Shown: positions 1-8,510 of the stretch, piece by piece
Position numbering within the stretch: position 1 is the stretch's first letter
Layout of the letters: each line of letters begins with the position of its first letter
DNA from: Pseudomonas sp. ATCC 13867
Lineage (GTDB): Bacteria; Pseudomonadota; Gammaproteobacteria; Pseudomonadales; Pseudomonadaceae
Direction: 5' to 3'
DNA length: 64,000 nt
Assembly: GCF_000349845.1 (NCBI RefSeq)
Contig: NC_020829.1
Location: 5,587,001-5,651,000, forward strand
Made by a program: the position numbers and the translations under genes
Notes under the pieces: generated by a model
Databases searched by the model: none
Told to the model about the DNA's origin: nothing
The model's input: only the letters and a program-made list of their open reading frames with translations

Positions 1-154
1 CGCAGGGTGAAACCGGCGGACCCTTCGTGGGTCCAGGACAACAACTGCATGGGCGCGTCTCCGTCAGGACGCCCGCAGTGTAACGAGGCGGCCGGGCGCC
101 GAACCAGTGCGACAACATGCTATCGTCGCGATCCTAGCTCGACTTGCTTCGAAC
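1..154. other. Leader region upstream of dctB, no gene seen
   Basis: No convincing coding frame is visible. A short hairpin GGACCC-TTCGT-GGGTCC lies near positions 19-35, followed by a CAACAA-rich stretch. It probably holds the dctB promoter and leader, but I could not identify -35/-10 or sigma-54 elements with confidence. Confidence 0.4.
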
Positions 155-1918
155 ATGCCGCTTCCCCGCCCTCTTCGTCTCACCCTGATCAGCCTGCTCC
201 TGCTGGCCGGCCTGCTGCTGTCGGCGTACTGGGCGGGCGAGCAGGCGCGGCACCGCGCATTGCTCGCCGAGGCGCAGGCGGCCGACGAACAGCTCGACCT
301 CTACGCCAACTCCCTGCACACGCTGATCGAACGCTTCCGCAGCATTCCGGCGGTGCTCGCCCTCGATCCCGACCTGCGCCGTGCCCTGCAAGGCCCGGTG
401 ACCGGCGAATTGCAGCACCGGCTCAACCTCAAGCTGCAGGAAATCAACGGCGCGGCACGTTCCTCGACCCTGGAACTGCTGGACCACACCGGCCTCGCCG
501 TGGCCGCCAGCAACTGGAACCTGCCGGTCAGCTACGTCGGCCACAACTACGGCTTCCGCCCCTACTTCCGCCAGACCATCGCCCAGGGCGCCGGACGTTT
601 CTACGCGGTCGGCGTGACCAGCGGGATTCCCGGCTACTTCCTGTCCAACGCCCTGCGCGACGACGACGGCCGCTTCCTTGGCGCCATCGTGGTCAAGCTG
701 GAGTTCCCCGACCTGGAGCGGCAGTGGAGCCAGACCCCGGACGTGGTGCTGGTGAGCGACAGCAAGGGCGTGGTGTTCCTCGCCAACCACCCGCGCTGGC
801 GCTACCGCGAACTGCTGCCGCTGGACGCCGTGGCCCGCGCCGAGATGGCCGACACCCGCCAATACCACAAGCAGCCGCTCAGCGCGCTGCCGCACCGGAC
901 GCTGGAAACCCTCGGCGAGCACGCGCGCATGGTCCGCGTCGACGGCCAGGACATCAGCGGCGACTACCTCTGGCAATCGGTCGGGCTGCCGGAAGACGAG
1001 TGGACCCTGCACCTGCTGCGCAATCCCCACGGCGTGCAATCCGACGTCACCAGCGCGCGGTTGGCCGCCGCCGGCGCCTGGCTGGCGCTGGTGTTCCTGG
1101 TGCTCTGGCTGCAGCAACGCCGCCGCCTCGCGCGCCTGCGCCAGCGCAACCAGGAAGAACTGGAGCGTCTGGTCGAACAGCGCACCGCCGCCCTGCGCAC
1201 CGCCCAGGACGGCCTGGTGCAGGCCGCCAAGCTGGCGGCGCTGGGGCAGATGTCCGCCGCGCTGGCCCACGAGATCAACCAGCCGCTCACCGCCCAGCGC
1301 ATGCAACTGGCCAGCGTGCGCCTGCTGCTCGACGCCGGCCGCCAGGACGACGCCCGCACCGCGCTGCTGCGGGTGGATGAACTGCTGGAGCGCATGGCCG
1401 CGCTCACCGGCCACCTGAAGACCTTCGCCCGCAAGACCCCCGGCGGCCTGCGCGAGCGCATCGAACTCGGCCACGTGCTGGATCAGGCGCTACGCCTGCT
1501 CGCCGTGCGCATCCGCGATGAGCAGGTAGACATCCTCCAGCGCCTGGACGAACCGGCCTGGATACTGGGCGATGCGATCCGCCTGGAACAGGTGCTGGTC
1601 AACCTGCTGCGCAACGCCCTGGATGCGCTGGCGGACACCGAGCAGGCGCAGATCACCCTGAGCCTGCGCCGCGAGGGCGACCACTGGTGCCTGGAGGTGG
1701 CCGACAACGGTCCCGGCATCGATGAGGAAAACCTCGCCAGCGTCTTCGACCCCTTCTTCACCACCAAGCCGGTCGGCGAAGGACTGGGGCTCGGGCTGGC
1801 GGTATCCTACGGCATCGTCCACGAACTCGGCGGCCGCCTGAGCGCCGCCAACCAGCCCTCCGGCGGCGCGCTGTTCCGCCTGAGCCTGCCCGCCGCCCCC
1901 GAAGAAAACCGAGCATGA
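155..1918 (+). CDS. dctB: C4-dicarboxylate sensor histidine kinase DctB
   Basis: Inner-membrane sensor kinase of the DctB family, which detects periplasmic C4-dicarboxylates and phosphorylates the sigma-54 activator DctD. The ATG at 155 is chosen because it starts directly before the first membrane helix (about residues 8-26); an ATG 48 bases upstream would add non-family residues. A large periplasmic PDC/Cache region with GFRPYF near residue 130 is followed by a second helix near 315-335, a coiled coil, the HisKA motif AHEINQPL with His372, and an HATPase domain with N, DNGPGI and GLGLGL boxes. The stop overlaps the start of dctD by four bases, so the pair is translationally coupled. No dctP, dctQ, dctM or dctA gene is adjacent in this window, so the regulated transporter must lie elsewhere. 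Confidence 0.9.
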   Translation: MPLPRPLRLTLISLLLLAGLLLSAYWAGEQARHRALLAEAQAADEQLDLYANSLHTLIERFRSIPAVLALDPDLRRALQGPVTGELQHRLNLKLQEINGAARSSTLELLDHTGLAVAASNWNLPVSYVGHNYGFRPYFRQTIAQGAGRFYAVGVTSGIPGYFLSNALRDDDGRFLGAIVVKLEFPDLERQWSQTPDVVLVSDSKGVVFLANHPRWRYRELLPLDAVARAEMADTRQYHKQPLSALPHRTLETLGEHARMVRVDGQDISGDYLWQSVGLPEDEWTLHLLRNPHGVQSDVTSARLAAAGAWLALVFLVLWLQQRRRLARLRQRNQEELERLVEQRTAALRTAQDGLVQAAKLAALGQMSAALAHEINQPLTAQRMQLASVRLLLDAGRQDDARTALLRVDELLERMAALTGHLKTFARKTPGGLRERIELGHVLDQALRLLAVRIRDEQVDILQRLDEPAWILGDAIRLEQVLVNLLRNALDALADTEQAQITLSLRREGDHWCLEVADNGPGIDEENLASVFDPFFTTKPVGEGLGLGLAVSYGIVHELGGRLSAANQPSGGALFRLSLPAAPEENRA

Positions 1919-3249
1919 GCCAGACCATCCTCTTCGTCGACGACGAAGCCGCCATCCGCGACGCCGTGCAGCAATGGCTGCAACTCTCCGGCTTCAACGT
2001 ACGCCTGTGCGGCAGCGCCGACGAGTGCCTGAAAAACGTGGCGCGCGAGCTGCCCGACGTGATCATCAGCGATGTGCGCATGCCCGGCACCGACGGCCTG
2101 GCCCTGCTCGAACGCCTGCAGCAGCTCGACCGCGACCTGCCGGTGATCATGGTCACCGGCCACGGCGACGTGCCGATGGCGGTACAGGCCATGCGCCAGG
2201 GCGCCTACGATTTCATCGAAAAGCCCTTCACCCCCGAACGCCTGCTCGACAGCCTGCGCCGCGCCCTGGAAAAGCGCCGGCTGGTGCAGGAGAACCGCCA
2301 GTTGCGCGAACAGGCGGCGCTCAAGGACCAGATCGAATCGCGCCTGCTCGGCGTATCGCGGCCGATGGAGTCCCTGCGCCGGCAGATCATGGCGCTGGCC
2401 GGCACGCCGGTGAATGTGCTGATCCGCGGCGACACCGGCAGCGGCAAGGAACTGGTCGCGCGCTGCCTGCACGACTTCGGTCCGCGCGCCGGCAAGCCCT
2501 TCGTCGCGCTGAACTGCGCGGCGATCCCCGAGCAACTGTTCGAAACCGAGCTGTTCGGCCACGAAAGCGGCGCCTTCACCGGCGCCCAGGGCAAACGCAT
2601 CGGCAAGCTGGAGCATTCCAACGGCGGCAGCCTGTTCCTCGACGAGATCGAGAGCATGCCGCTGGCCCAGCAGGTGAAGCTGCTGCGCGTGCTGCAGGAA
2701 CAGCAGCTGGAGCGCCTGGGCTCCAACCAGAGCATCAAGGTCGATTTGCGGGTGATCGCCGCGACCAAGCCGGACCTGCTCGAAGAAGCCCGCGCCGGAC
2801 GCTTCCGCGAGGACCTGGTGTACCGCCTGAACGTCGCCGAGCTGCGCCTGCCGCCACTGCGCGAACGCCGCGAAGACATCCCGCTGCTGTTCGAGCACTA
2901 CGCGCTACTGGCCAGCGAGAAATTCGCCCGCGAGGCCGCGCCGCTCTCCGCCACCGAACTGGCCCGTCTGCTCGCCCACGACTGGCCGGGCAACGTGCGC
3001 GAACTGGCCAACGCCGCCGAACGCCACGTACTGGGCCTGGACCGCGATGACACGCCCGTCGAGCCCGCCGGCAACGGCCTGTTCGAACGCATGGAAGCCT
3101 ACGAGGCGCAGTGCATCCGCCAGGCGCTGGGCCAGTGCAAGGGCGACATCAAGGCGGTGATGGAACTGCTCGGCCTGCCACGCCGCACCCTCAACGAGAA
3201 GATGCAGCGCCACGGGCTGAGCCGTGGGGATTACCTGGGCGAGGACTGA
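1915..3249 (+). CDS. dctD: Sigma-54-dependent C4-dicarboxylate response regulator DctD
   Basis: NtrC-class activator of sigma-54 promoters. A receiver domain with phosphoacceptor Asp53 (IISDVRMPG) is followed by an AAA+ domain with Walker A GDTGSGKE at about 172-179, the sigma-54 contact loop GAFTGA at 219-224 and Walker B GGSLFLDEI. The C-terminal Fis-type helix-turn-helix includes AVMELLGLPRRTLNEKM. The 444-residue length is normal for DctD. It overlaps dctB by four bases (ATGA). Its 3' end overlaps the convergent membrane-protein gene by 19 bases. The target operon is not visible here. Confidence 0.92.
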   Translation: MSQTILFVDDEAAIRDAVQQWLQLSGFNVRLCGSADECLKNVARELPDVIISDVRMPGTDGLALLERLQQLDRDLPVIMVTGHGDVPMAVQAMRQGAYDFIEKPFTPERLLDSLRRALEKRRLVQENRQLREQAALKDQIESRLLGVSRPMESLRRQIMALAGTPVNVLIRGDTGSGKELVARCLHDFGPRAGKPFVALNCAAIPEQLFETELFGHESGAFTGAQGKRIGKLEHSNGGSLFLDEIESMPLAQQVKLLRVLQEQQLERLGSNQSIKVDLRVIAATKPDLLEEARAGRFREDLVYRLNVAELRLPPLRERREDIPLLFEHYALLASEKFAREAAPLSATELARLLAHDWPGNVRELANAAERHVLGLDRDDTPVEPAGNGLFERMEAYEAQCIRQALGQCKGDIKAVMELLGLPRRTLNEKMQRHGLSRGDYLGED

Positions 3250-4235
3250 GCCGGCTGCTCGGCGAAGAACCAGCCGGCGCACCAGCGTGCCAGCGGCCAG
3301 AGCAGCACCAGCAGCAGGATCGCCGGCGGCAGCAGGTAAAGCGGCAGGCTGCTGGCGTTCAGCGAGCTGTAGGCGGCGAGCGCCACCAGGACCGAAACCA
3401 GCACGATCGCTATCGCCCACATCGCCAGCAGCACCAGCGCGCAGGCCAGCACCCGGCCGGCGGCGAAGCGTGAAACCTGCGACGGCAGGCGCGTCCGCAC
3501 AGCCGTCATGACGATGGCGAAGGGCAATACGCAGCTCGACAGCATGAGCACCGATTGCCAACCATCCGCGCCGCTATACAGATAGAGCGCGCCATAGCTG
3601 AGCCCGGCGAGCAGCTTGTAGGTCATCGCGGTGAAGCCGAGCGCCACGCCCAGCGACACCTGCCAGGAGGACAGGGCGAGGGTTTGTCCCGGCGCCAACC
3701 GCTCGGAGCGCGGGCGTGCGAGACGCAGCACCAGCCAGAGCGGCAACAGGCAACCCAGGGTCAGGTTGATCAGCGAGCTGGCCTGGCCGTAGAAGACCAT
3801 CCACAGGGTCCGGGTGTCCTGCTCGAAAGCCCACTGGTAGAAGGACACGCTCAGGTAGGACACCGCCGTGCCGACGACCAGGGTGGTGATCAGATAGGCC
3901 GCGCCGAAGCCCACCAACAGCCCGGCCAGCGGCTGGAATCGCGCAATGCCGTGGCGCTCACGCTGGTAATGGACCAGCAACAGGACCGCCGCCGAATAGA
4001 AGAGCAGCCCGCCAAGCCAGTTGGCCAGCATCGTCGGCAGATACTGCGGCAGGCGCTCGCGGTAATTGCCCAGGTCGCCGATCCACTGCACGGCATTGCT
4101 GCCGAAGAACACCAGCGCCGCCGCCACTATCATCGCGGCGACGAACAGCAGAGGCTGGCTGCCGGCCGGCGTCGCAACGGCAGTGGGAGCAGTCAGGGGA
4201 GCATGGGGTGTGGCGAAGGGGTTATCGGTGGCCAT
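3231..4235 (-). CDS. Polytopic inner-membrane protein, function unknown
   Basis: 334 residues starting at MATDNPFATPHAP; the open frame extends further upstream, but those residues look non-coding and cross a predicted terminator. After a proline/alanine-rich cytoplasmic N-terminus of about 30 residues there are roughly eight hydrophobic segments, for example LLFVAAMIVAAALVFFG and VSLGVALGFTAMTYKLLAG. No catalytic motif or transporter signature is recognised, so no function is assigned. It is convergent with dctD and overlaps its last codons. It is probably monocistronic. Confidence 0.7.
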   Translation of the reverse strand: MATDNPFATPHAPLTAPTAVATPAGSQPLLFVAAMIVAAALVFFGSNAVQWIGDLGNYRERLPQYLPTMLANWLGGLLFYSAAVLLLVHYQRERHGIARFQPLAGLLVGFGAAYLITTLVVGTAVSYLSVSFYQWAFEQDTRTLWMVFYGQASSLINLTLGCLLPLWLVLRLARPRSERLAPGQTLALSSWQVSLGVALGFTAMTYKLLAGLSYGALYLYSGADGWQSVLMLSSCVLPFAIVMTAVRTRLPSQVSRFAAGRVLACALVLLAMWAIAIVLVSVLVALAAYSSLNASSLPLYLLPPAILLLVLLWPLARWCAGWFFAEQPAQSSPR

Positions 4236-4315
4236 CTCGGCATCCTTGTCGAATCCGGCCGTTGGCGCGGAATACCCAAGCCTATCAGCCCGGCCCACCG
4301 ATATCTGCCAGGCAT

Positions 4316-4343
4316 AAAAAAAGACCGCTGAAAACAGCGGCCT
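4316..4343 (-). terminator. Rho-independent terminator, minus strand
   Basis: On the minus strand a CCGCTG-TTTT-CAGCGG hairpin is followed by seven T. There is no coding sequence directly upstream on that strand, which suggests that it ends a non-coding transcript (see the candidate small RNA at 4316-4435). Confidence 0.7.
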
Positions 4344-4435
4344 TGAGACAGACGTCGATTCGGAGCAATCACATATCGGCGTCGGGAAGATTGCCGGCAT
4401 TGGCCGGGAACAGCAGCCCCGAAGGAAGCGCTGTT
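4316..4435 (-). ncRNA. Candidate small RNA of about 120 nt
   Basis: A minus-strand stretch without a start codon in a usable frame ends in the strong terminator at 4316-4343. Upstream, TATACT (4442-4447 on the plus strand as AGTATA) is a good -10 element, preceded by sequence lacking a clear -35, as in RpoS-type promoters. The predicted transcript is rich in CUUCC and UUCCC motifs. Size and promoter type recall RpoS-dependent sRNAs such as RgsA, but I cannot confirm homology. A very short degenerate peptide frame is the alternative. Confidence 0.4.
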
Positions 4436-4525
4436 GAGTCAAGTATATTGACCTATCAGACAGGAATACAGGCCAATGCCAAGGAAAGACTGTTACAACT
4501 TCTGTAATAGACGTATTCCGCAGGC

Positions 4526-4553
4526 AAAAAAACGCCGCATCTCGTATGCGGCG
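4526..4553 (-). terminator. Rho-independent terminator of the small secreted protein gene
   Basis: Minus-strand hairpin CGCCGCAT-ACGAG-ATGCGGCG followed by seven T, located about 55 bases beyond the stop codon of the 4608-4802 gene. Confidence 0.8.
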
Positions 4554-4607
4554 CAAGGCATTGAGAAGTCCGGCTCACGCACCGGGCTTCCCGGGGGAAG
4601 TGGCCGA

Positions 4608-4802
4608 TCAGGAATCGGCGTCGCTGTCGGCAGTGGCCTTGGCGGTCTGTTCGGCGGACTGGGCCTGCTGCTGGGCAATCGCTGCTTCGTTGGCCTTGAC
4701 CATCTTGTCGGTCATCAGGCGCGATTCTTCGGCGAAGCTCAGCTGGGTGAAGGACAGCGAGCAAACGGACAGCAGGGCAGCAATATAAAACGAACGGGAC
4801 AT
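4608..4802 (-). CDS. Small secreted or periplasmic protein, function unknown
   Basis: 64 residues from MSRSFYIAALLSVCSLSF. The first 22 or so form a typical Sec signal peptide ending near SFA/EE. The mature part is short, charged and rich in Ala and Gln (AIAQQQAQSAEQTAKATADSDADS), with no cysteine. A plausible ribosome-binding sequence (GGAT, weak AGGA) lies just before the ATG and a terminator follows. It resembles small PtrA-like or unnamed exported Pseudomonas proteins only in size and style, so no function is claimed. Confidence 0.6.
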   Translation of the reverse strand: MSRSFYIAALLSVCSLSFTQLSFAEESRLMTDKMVKANEAAIAQQQAQSAEQTAKATADSDADS

Positions 4803-4995
4803 GACGGTGATCCTTTCTGAACACCCGATTGGTCGGGGTTGGAGAAAGGTTACGGCGCAACAGTCGGGCGAAAAATAGCTAGCTAACCAACAAAGCATTG
4901 CCTAAAAAGCAACAATCCGCGCCGATCGTCCGAGAACACCGATATAGAGCGGCTGCGACGATCCGCCACGCCAGCGCCCAACGTCAGAGATGGCC

Positions 4996-5931
4996 TTATG
5001 CCCAGTTGACGGGATCGTTGAGCGCTGCTTCGTCGTCCTGGAAGACCCTGGGCAGCTCCGCCTTGAGGAACTCCACCCAGGTACGGATCTTCGCATCGAG
5101 AAAGCGCCGCGACGGGTACAGCGCATAGATCTGCCGCACGTGCAGGCTGTGCCGGGGCAGCACCCGCACCAGCGAACGCTTGCGCAGGGCGGGCGCGGCG
5201 ACGTAGCTGGGCAGCAGGCAGATGCCCATGCCGGCGGCGGCGGCGCCGGTCAGCGCCTCGGCGACGTTGACCATGAAGGTATCGCGCGGGCGGATCACGC
5301 TTTCCTCGTTGCCCTCCTCGAAGGCCCAGCCCTCGGGGAAGGTCGGGTCCTGCAGGCGCAGGCACTGGTGCTGGTGCAGGTCGGCGACGCTGGTCGGGGT
5401 GCCGCGCCGCTTGAGGTACTCGGGGCTGGCGCAGAGCACGCTGTAGATGGTGCCCAGGGTCTGGGCGACGAACTCGGAGTCGGGTAGCTCGCGGTCGCGG
5501 GTGATCACCACGTCCTGGCCTTCCTCGAGGATGTCCGGCTGGCGCTGGGCCAGGGTCAGCTCGATGTAGACCTCGGGGAAGGACTCGCAGTAGCGCGAGA
5601 TCAGCGGGATCAGGTGCTGCTGGCCGAGGCCGGTGAGCGAGTGCACACGCAGGCGGCCGCGCGGATTGAGGTGCGCGCCGCTGGCTTCGGCCTGGGCTTC
5701 GTCGACATCGGCGAGGATTTCCCGGCAGCGCAGCAGGTAGCGCTCGCCGGTTTCGGTCAGCGCCAGGCGCCTTGTGGTGCGGTGCAACAGACGTGCTTCG
5801 AGCTGGGCTTCGAGGTCGGAGACCACGCGCGAGACCTGGGCTGTGGATAACCCCAGGGCGTTGGCGGCGGCGGTGAAACTGCCGGCATCCACCACCCGGA
5901 CGAAGGCCCGCATCGCGTGAAGTACGTCCAT
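4996..5931 (-). CDS. LysR-family transcriptional regulator
   Basis: 311 residues with an N-terminal winged helix-turn-helix (GSFTAAANALGLSTAQVSRVVSDLEAQ, about 17-42) and a C-terminal two-lobed effector domain, the usual LysR length. The sequence RRLALTETGERYLLRCREIL is characteristic of the CrgA-like subgroup. Its neighbour downstream on the same strand is unrelated. Upstream, the 6315-7019 quinone reductase is also on the minus strand, so there is no divergent target that would reveal its regulon. The effector is unknown. Confidence 0.88.
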   Translation of the reverse strand: MDVLHAMRAFVRVVDAGSFTAAANALGLSTAQVSRVVSDLEAQLEARLLHRTTRRLALTETGERYLLRCREILADVDEAQAEASGAHLNPRGRLRVHSLTGLGQQHLIPLISRYCESFPEVYIELTLAQRQPDILEEGQDVVITRDRELPDSEFVAQTLGTIYSVLCASPEYLKRRGTPTSVADLHQHQCLRLQDPTFPEGWAFEEGNEESVIRPRDTFMVNVAEALTGAAAAGMGICLLPSYVAAPALRKRSLVRVLPRHSLHVRQIYALYPSRRFLDAKIRTWVEFLKAELPRVFQDDEAALNDPVNWA

Positions 5932-6044
5932 GATTCCCCCTGCTTATCCATCTTTGTAGGAGGCGACGACAATTGTTGTCCGCGCCGCAAAACTGAATCG
6001 CAGTATAGGGTCGTTTTTTACCGATTGTTACCACGTATAGTGCC

Positions 6045-6192
6045 GGCCAAGTCGCTGCAGCGACGGTGGGCATACCAGGCTCATCGTACGGCCGTCGATA
6101 CACCAATCGACGGCCCTCTCCCCCGCGCATACCTGGCTGCAGCGGCTGACTTTTTCTCCAGGGGCGGTCATCTTCGGATGGCCGCCCTTTTT
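6045..6192 (+). ncRNA. Candidate structured small RNA
   Basis: The plus strand carries a TATAGT -10-like element at 6036-6041. It is followed by a perfect palindrome GTCGCTGCAGCGAC (6051-6064), a 10-bp perfect stem GGCCGTCGAT / ATCGACGGCC (6090-6099 with 6106-6115) and a UUCG-capped terminator. There is no plus-strand open frame upstream or downstream, so the terminator must serve a non-coding transcript. The -35 is poor. I do not recognise a known RNA family. Confidence 0.45.
6162..6192 (+). terminator. UUCG-capped rho-independent terminator, plus strand
   Basis: An 11-bp stem (6162-6172 with 6177-6187, one G-U pair) closed by C-TTCG-G is followed by TTTTT. The T-run lies only on the plus-strand side, so it ends a plus-strand transcript. 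Confidence 0.75.
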
Positions 6193-6227
6193 CGTTTTTG
6201 GCCATAGCATCGGAGTCGAGCCGGATT

Positions 6228-6304
6228 GTAGGAGCGAGCTTGCTCGCGAACCGCCCAGCGTCGGAGCAGCCGGCGATCCCGTTCGCGAGCAAGCTCGCTC
6301 CTAC
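6228..6304. repeat. REP inverted pair 1
   Basis: Two facing copies of the Pseudomonas REP core GTAGGAGCGAGCTTGCTCGC separated by about 30 bases. Confidence 0.9.
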
Positions 6305-6314
6305 GAAAAGCCAA

Positions 6315-7019
6315 TCAGCGCGGCAGCGGGTAGAGGCGCTCGTCGAACTGCTCCAGGCGCACGAACTCCAGCGGCTGGTCGCTCTCCAGGTTCTGCAGTC
6401 GGTCCTGGTACTGGCGCAGGAAGTCCACGCGCGCCTCGTTGCTGATGTAGGGCACGTGCCAGGCGACGAAGGGCGGCAGCACGCTCATGCCGGTGTAGGC
6501 CAGGGTGCCACGCAGGATCGGCCGCAGCATGTCTTCCAGCGGGCCGTGGATGGCGCCATCACCGAACATGTGGTCGCGGCCGCCGAGGGTCACGCTGACC
6601 AGGGCCTTCTTGCCGGTCAGGCCGCCCTGGTCGTAGAAGCGCTTGCCGCCATAGCAGATGCCCGAGACCAGCACGCGGTCGAACCAGCCCTTGAGGATGG
6701 CCGGCGCGGAGAACCAGTAGATCGGGAAGTTGAAGATCACCAGGTCCGCCCAGAGCAGCTTGTCCAGCTCGGCCTGGATGTCGGCGGCGATGGTCCTGGC
6801 CTTGGCGCCTTCGCGCTGCTCCAGGGCGTAGACCAGGTAGTCGGGGTTGGCGCGGGCGCCGAAGTCGGCGGCGCTGGCCACCGGGTTCCAGTTCATCGCG
6901 TAGAGGTCGGAGACCTGCACCTCGTGGCCCTGGCCGCGCAGGGTTTCCTCGGCGAGCTGGTACAGCGCGGTGCTGAAGGATTGCGGTTCGTTGTGGGCGT
7001 GGACGATCAGTACGTTCAT
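6315..7019 (-). CDS. NAD(P)H quinone reductase, flavodoxin-fold (PA4975-like)
   Basis: 234 residues starting at MNVLIVHAHNEPQSFS, which opens the flavodoxin-like fold and the FMN/FAD phosphate loop. The motif WADLVIFNFPIYWFSAPAILKGWFDRV is typical of the NQO/MdaB family, and GGRDHMFGDGAIHG follows. It probably reduces quinones by two electrons in the cytosol. It is the last gene of the minus-strand aru run, as PA4975 is beside aruH in P. aeruginosa. Its role in arginine catabolism is unclear. A palindromic CCCTCACCCC repeat separates it from the aldehyde dehydrogenase gene. Confidence 0.82.
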   Translation of the reverse strand: MNVLIVHAHNEPQSFSTALYQLAEETLRGQGHEVQVSDLYAMNWNPVASAADFGARANPDYLVYALEQREGAKARTIAADIQAELDKLLWADLVIFNFPIYWFSAPAILKGWFDRVLVSGICYGGKRFYDQGGLTGKKALVSVTLGGRDHMFGDGAIHGPLEDMLRPILRGTLAYTGMSVLPPFVAWHVPYISNEARVDFLRQYQDRLQNLESDQPLEFVRLEQFDERLYPLPR

Positions 7020-7051
7020 GTGGATTCCTGACAATTCGGTGAGCGGAACTG

Positions 7052-7086
7052 CCCTCACCCCAGCCCTCTCCTGGTGGGAGAGGGGG
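7052..7086. repeat. CCCTC...GAGGG palindromic repeat 1
   Basis: Intergenic palindrome beginning CCCTCACCCCAGCCCTCTCC and ending GGGAGAGGGG. Three related copies lie near 13584, 59314 and 63549. Confidence 0.75.
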
Positions 7087-7091
7087 TCTGT

Positions 7092-8510
7092 TTAAAGCTG
7101 GATGGCCTTGAGCTCGACGAACTCGTGCAAGCCCTGCTCGCCCCATTCGCGGCCGTTGCCGGACTGCTTGTAGCCGCCGAACGGCGCACGGTAGTTGAAC
7201 GCACCGCCGTTGACGAAGCATTGGCCGGCGCGCATCTGCCGGGCGAGTCGCAGGCCATCTTCGCGGTCGCCCGCCCACACGGCGCTGGACAGGCCGAACG
7301 GCGAATCGTTGGCGATGGCGATCGCCTCGGCCTCATCGGCGTAGGGAATCAGACACAGCACCGGGCCGAAGATTTCCTCGCGGGCGATGCGCATCTGGTT
7401 GTTCACGCCGGCAAAGATCGTCGGCTGCACGTAGTGGCCGCGCTCCAGATGGACGGGACGTTCGGCGCCGCCGCATACCAGCTGTGCGCCCTCCTCCTGG
7501 CCGACGCGGATGTAATCCAGCACGGTGCGGCGCTGGCCACCCGAGCACATCGGACCGAGGAAGCTGTCGGCGTCCAGCGGGTCACCCATCTTCAGCGCCA
7601 GGGTTTCCGCGCGGGCGATTTCCACGGCTTCGTCGTAGCGGCTGGCGGGCAGCAGCATGCGGGTCAGCGCGGTGCAGGTCTGCCCGGAGTTGATCATCAC
7701 GTCCTGCACGCCGTGGCGCACGGCGGCGGCCAGGTCGGCATCGGCGGTGATCAGGAAGGGCGACTTGCCGCCCAGCTCCAGGCACACGCGCTTGACCGTC
7801 GGCGCCGCGGCTTTGGAGACCTTGATGCCCGCACCGGTGGAGCCGGTGAAGGACACCATGTCCACGTCCGGGTGCCGCGCCAGGGCTTCGCCGACCTTGG
7901 AGCCGGGGCCGCTGACCAGGTTGAACACGCCGGCCGGCAGGCCGATGGCGTGGATCATGTCGGCCAGCAGGAAGGCATGCAGCGGGGTGTCCTGGCTCGG
8001 CTTGACCACCACGGTGCAGCCGGCGGCGAGGGCCGGGGCCAGCTTGCCGATCAACTGGTGCAGCGGGTAGTTCCAGGGGTTGATGAAGGCGCAGACGCCC
8101 ACCGCTTCCTTCACCACCAGCGAGTTGCCGACCTCGCGCACCTCGTCCATGTGCGCGGCCATCGCGGCGTAGCTTTCCAGGCCCTCGATCGGTCCGTCGA
8201 CCTGCACCATCCGGCACCACTGGATGGGCATGCCCAGCTCGGCGGTGATCAGCGCGGCCATCTCGTCGGCACGGTTCTTCAGTTGCTCGGCAAGGGCGCG
8301 GATGTAACCCGCGCGCACCTGGGATGGCGTCTGCGACCAGGCCGGGAAGGCGCGGCGCGCGGCGTCCACCGCGCGGTTCACGTCGCCTTCACCGCCCAGC
8401 GGCACGCGGCCGACCGTTTCCTCGGTGGCCGGGTTCTGCACCTCGGCCAGGCCCTGCCCCTGCGGTGCCAGCCAGGTGCCGTCGATGTAGAGCTGTGTAC
8501 GCTCACGCAT
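7092..8510 (-). CDS. NAD(P)-dependent aldehyde dehydrogenase, probable 4-guanidinobutyraldehyde dehydrogenase
   Basis: 472-residue aldehyde dehydrogenase with NPWNYPL (about 144-150), the cofactor region FTGSTGAGIKV (221-231), general base Glu245 in ELGGKS and nucleophile Cys279 in NSGQTCTA. The start overlaps the aruH stop by eight bases, so it is co-translated with the arginine transaminase. In this setting the natural substrate is the AruI product 4-guanidinobutyraldehyde, which would be oxidised to 4-guanidinobutyrate. This substrate is inferred from context. As I remember it, the P. aeruginosa aru cluster has no aldehyde dehydrogenase at this position, so the gene completes the pathway locally. 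Confidence 0.85.
   Translation of the reverse strand: MRERTQLYIDGTWLAPQGQGLAEVQNPATEETVGRVPLGGEGDVNRAVDAARRAFPAWSQTPSQVRAGYIRALAEQLKNRADEMAALITAELGMPIQWCRMVQVDGPIEGLESYAAMAAHMDEVREVGNSLVVKEAVGVCAFINPWNYPLHQLIGKLAPALAAGCTVVVKPSQDTPLHAFLLADMIHAIGLPAGVFNLVSGPGSKVGEALARHPDVDMVSFTGSTGAGIKVSKAAAPTVKRVCLELGGKSPFLITADADLAAAVRHGVQDVMINSGQTCTALTRMLLPASRYDEAVEIARAETLALKMGDPLDADSFLGPMCSGGQRRTVLDYIRVGQEEGAQLVCGGAERPVHLERGHYVQPTIFAGVNNQMRIAREEIFGPVLCLIPYADEAEAIAIANDSPFGLSSAVWAGDREDGLRLARQMRAGQCFVNGGAFNYRAPFGGYKQSGNGREWGEQGLHEFVELKAIQL

Larger units (their letters stand above)
5932..6314. other. Intergenic region with a structured plus-strand RNA candidate and a REP pair
   Basis: No protein-coding gene is seen. 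The stretch holds the LysR promoter, a plus-strand structured segment ending in a terminator (6045-6192) and an inverted REP pair (6228-6304). Confidence 0.6.

Noticed and set aside
6228..6304. REP pair considered as a two-repeat CRISPR or phage attachment site
   Set aside because: The same core recurs in facing pairs at six other intergenic places, which is typical of REP elements.
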